Assembly: GCA_000432135.1 (NCBI GenBank)
Contig: HF990633.1
Span: 3,028 to 16,524 of the forward strand
Origin: Firmicutes bacterium CAG:124
GTDB taxonomy: Bacteria; Bacillota; Clostridia; Oscillospirales; Oscillospiraceae
Direction: 5' to 3'
Length of the DNA: 13,497 nt
Part shown: positions 13,362 through 13,497 of the stretch, piece by piece
How positions within the stretch are numbered: position 1 is the stretch's first letter
Layout of the letters: every line of letters starts with the position of its first letter
The notes under the pieces: model-generated
Told to the model about the DNA's origin: nothing
The model's database searches: none
The model's input: only the letters and a program-made list of their open reading frames with translations
Program-made: the position numbers and the translations under genes

Positions 13362-13497
13362 ATGATCGATCTATCTGTAAAGGACCTGGTCAAGAGCTTC
13401 GACGCCGACACGAATCTGCTCGACGGCGTGAGCTTTGACATTCAGGCAGGCGAGCGTGTGGGCCTGCTCGGGCGAAACGGCGCGGGCAAGACGACGC
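13362..13497 (+). CDS. ABC ATPase, probably ABC-F type (start only)
   Basis: The first 45 residues of an ABC nucleotide-binding domain, cut by the window end. DLVKSFDADTNLLDGVSFDI is the A-loop region, and RVGLLGRNGAGKTT is the Walker A motif. The wording AGERVGLLGRNGAGKTT without any preceding membrane domain fits ABC-F ribosome-associated ATPases (Uup/EttA type). An ordinary ABC exporter subunit cannot be excluded from this piece. AGAGGAA precedes ATG, and it lies 28 nt after the DUF4015 gene. Confidence 0.85.
   Translation, partial: MIDLSVKDLVKSFDADTNLLDGVSFDIQAGERVGLLGRNGAGKTT

Noticed and set aside
12206..13441. 411-codon minus-strand frame opposite the DUF4015 gene
   Set aside because: Antisense shadow in high-GC DNA; the plus-strand gene has a ribosome site, membrane anchor and family motifs.

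Overview
The window looks like a chromosomal segment of a GC-rich, low-motility-type gut Clostridia genome, most likely an Oscillospiraceae-like Firmicute. The basis is gene content: MutS2, a YqzL-RecO pair, a Crh-like HPr, a LytR-CpsA-Psr protein, PrmA and a DUF4015 protein, all with AAGGAGG-type ribosome binding sites. This placement is an inference from gene content and was not tested by any search.

Left half (1-5766), all on the minus strand: the 5' part of uvrC (ending at an in-frame stop at the window edge), a Crh-like HPr paralogue with its own strong promoter and a terminator, then an operon-like run read right to left: a DUF362/di-[4Fe-4S] ferredoxin gene, a very small yqzL-type gene, recO and mutS2. 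The theme is DNA repair and recombination plus carbon-catabolite signalling.

Divergent intergenic region (5767-6361): a mosaic of short repeats arranged as an imperfect large palindrome (two outer and two inner elements facing each other, with a 33-bp-period direct repeat between them), then a clear sigma-A promoter firing rightwards.

Right half (6362-13497), all on the plus strand: an LCP cell-wall ligase with a long charged cytoplasmic tail, a ProX/YbaK tRNA-editing protein and a strong terminator (8457-8502). Next is an accessory block with four overlapping genes: a Crp/Fnr regulator, a stand-alone LytTR regulator, an unrecognised 154-residue protein and a YukD/EsaB-like ubiquitin-fold protein. 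Immediately after these lies a textbook LytTR double site (two ACCGTTC(A/G)T boxes 21 bp apart) and an extended -10 promoter. That promoter now leads into an AT-rich, 5'-truncated fragment of a two-repeat Ig-like surface protein. I read this as the regulatory head of a type VII-secretion-related or surface-protein locus whose body has been lost or lies elsewhere. The window ends with housekeeping genes: prmA (own promoter), a membrane-anchored DUF4015 putative glycoside hydrolase and the start of an ABC-F-type ATPase.
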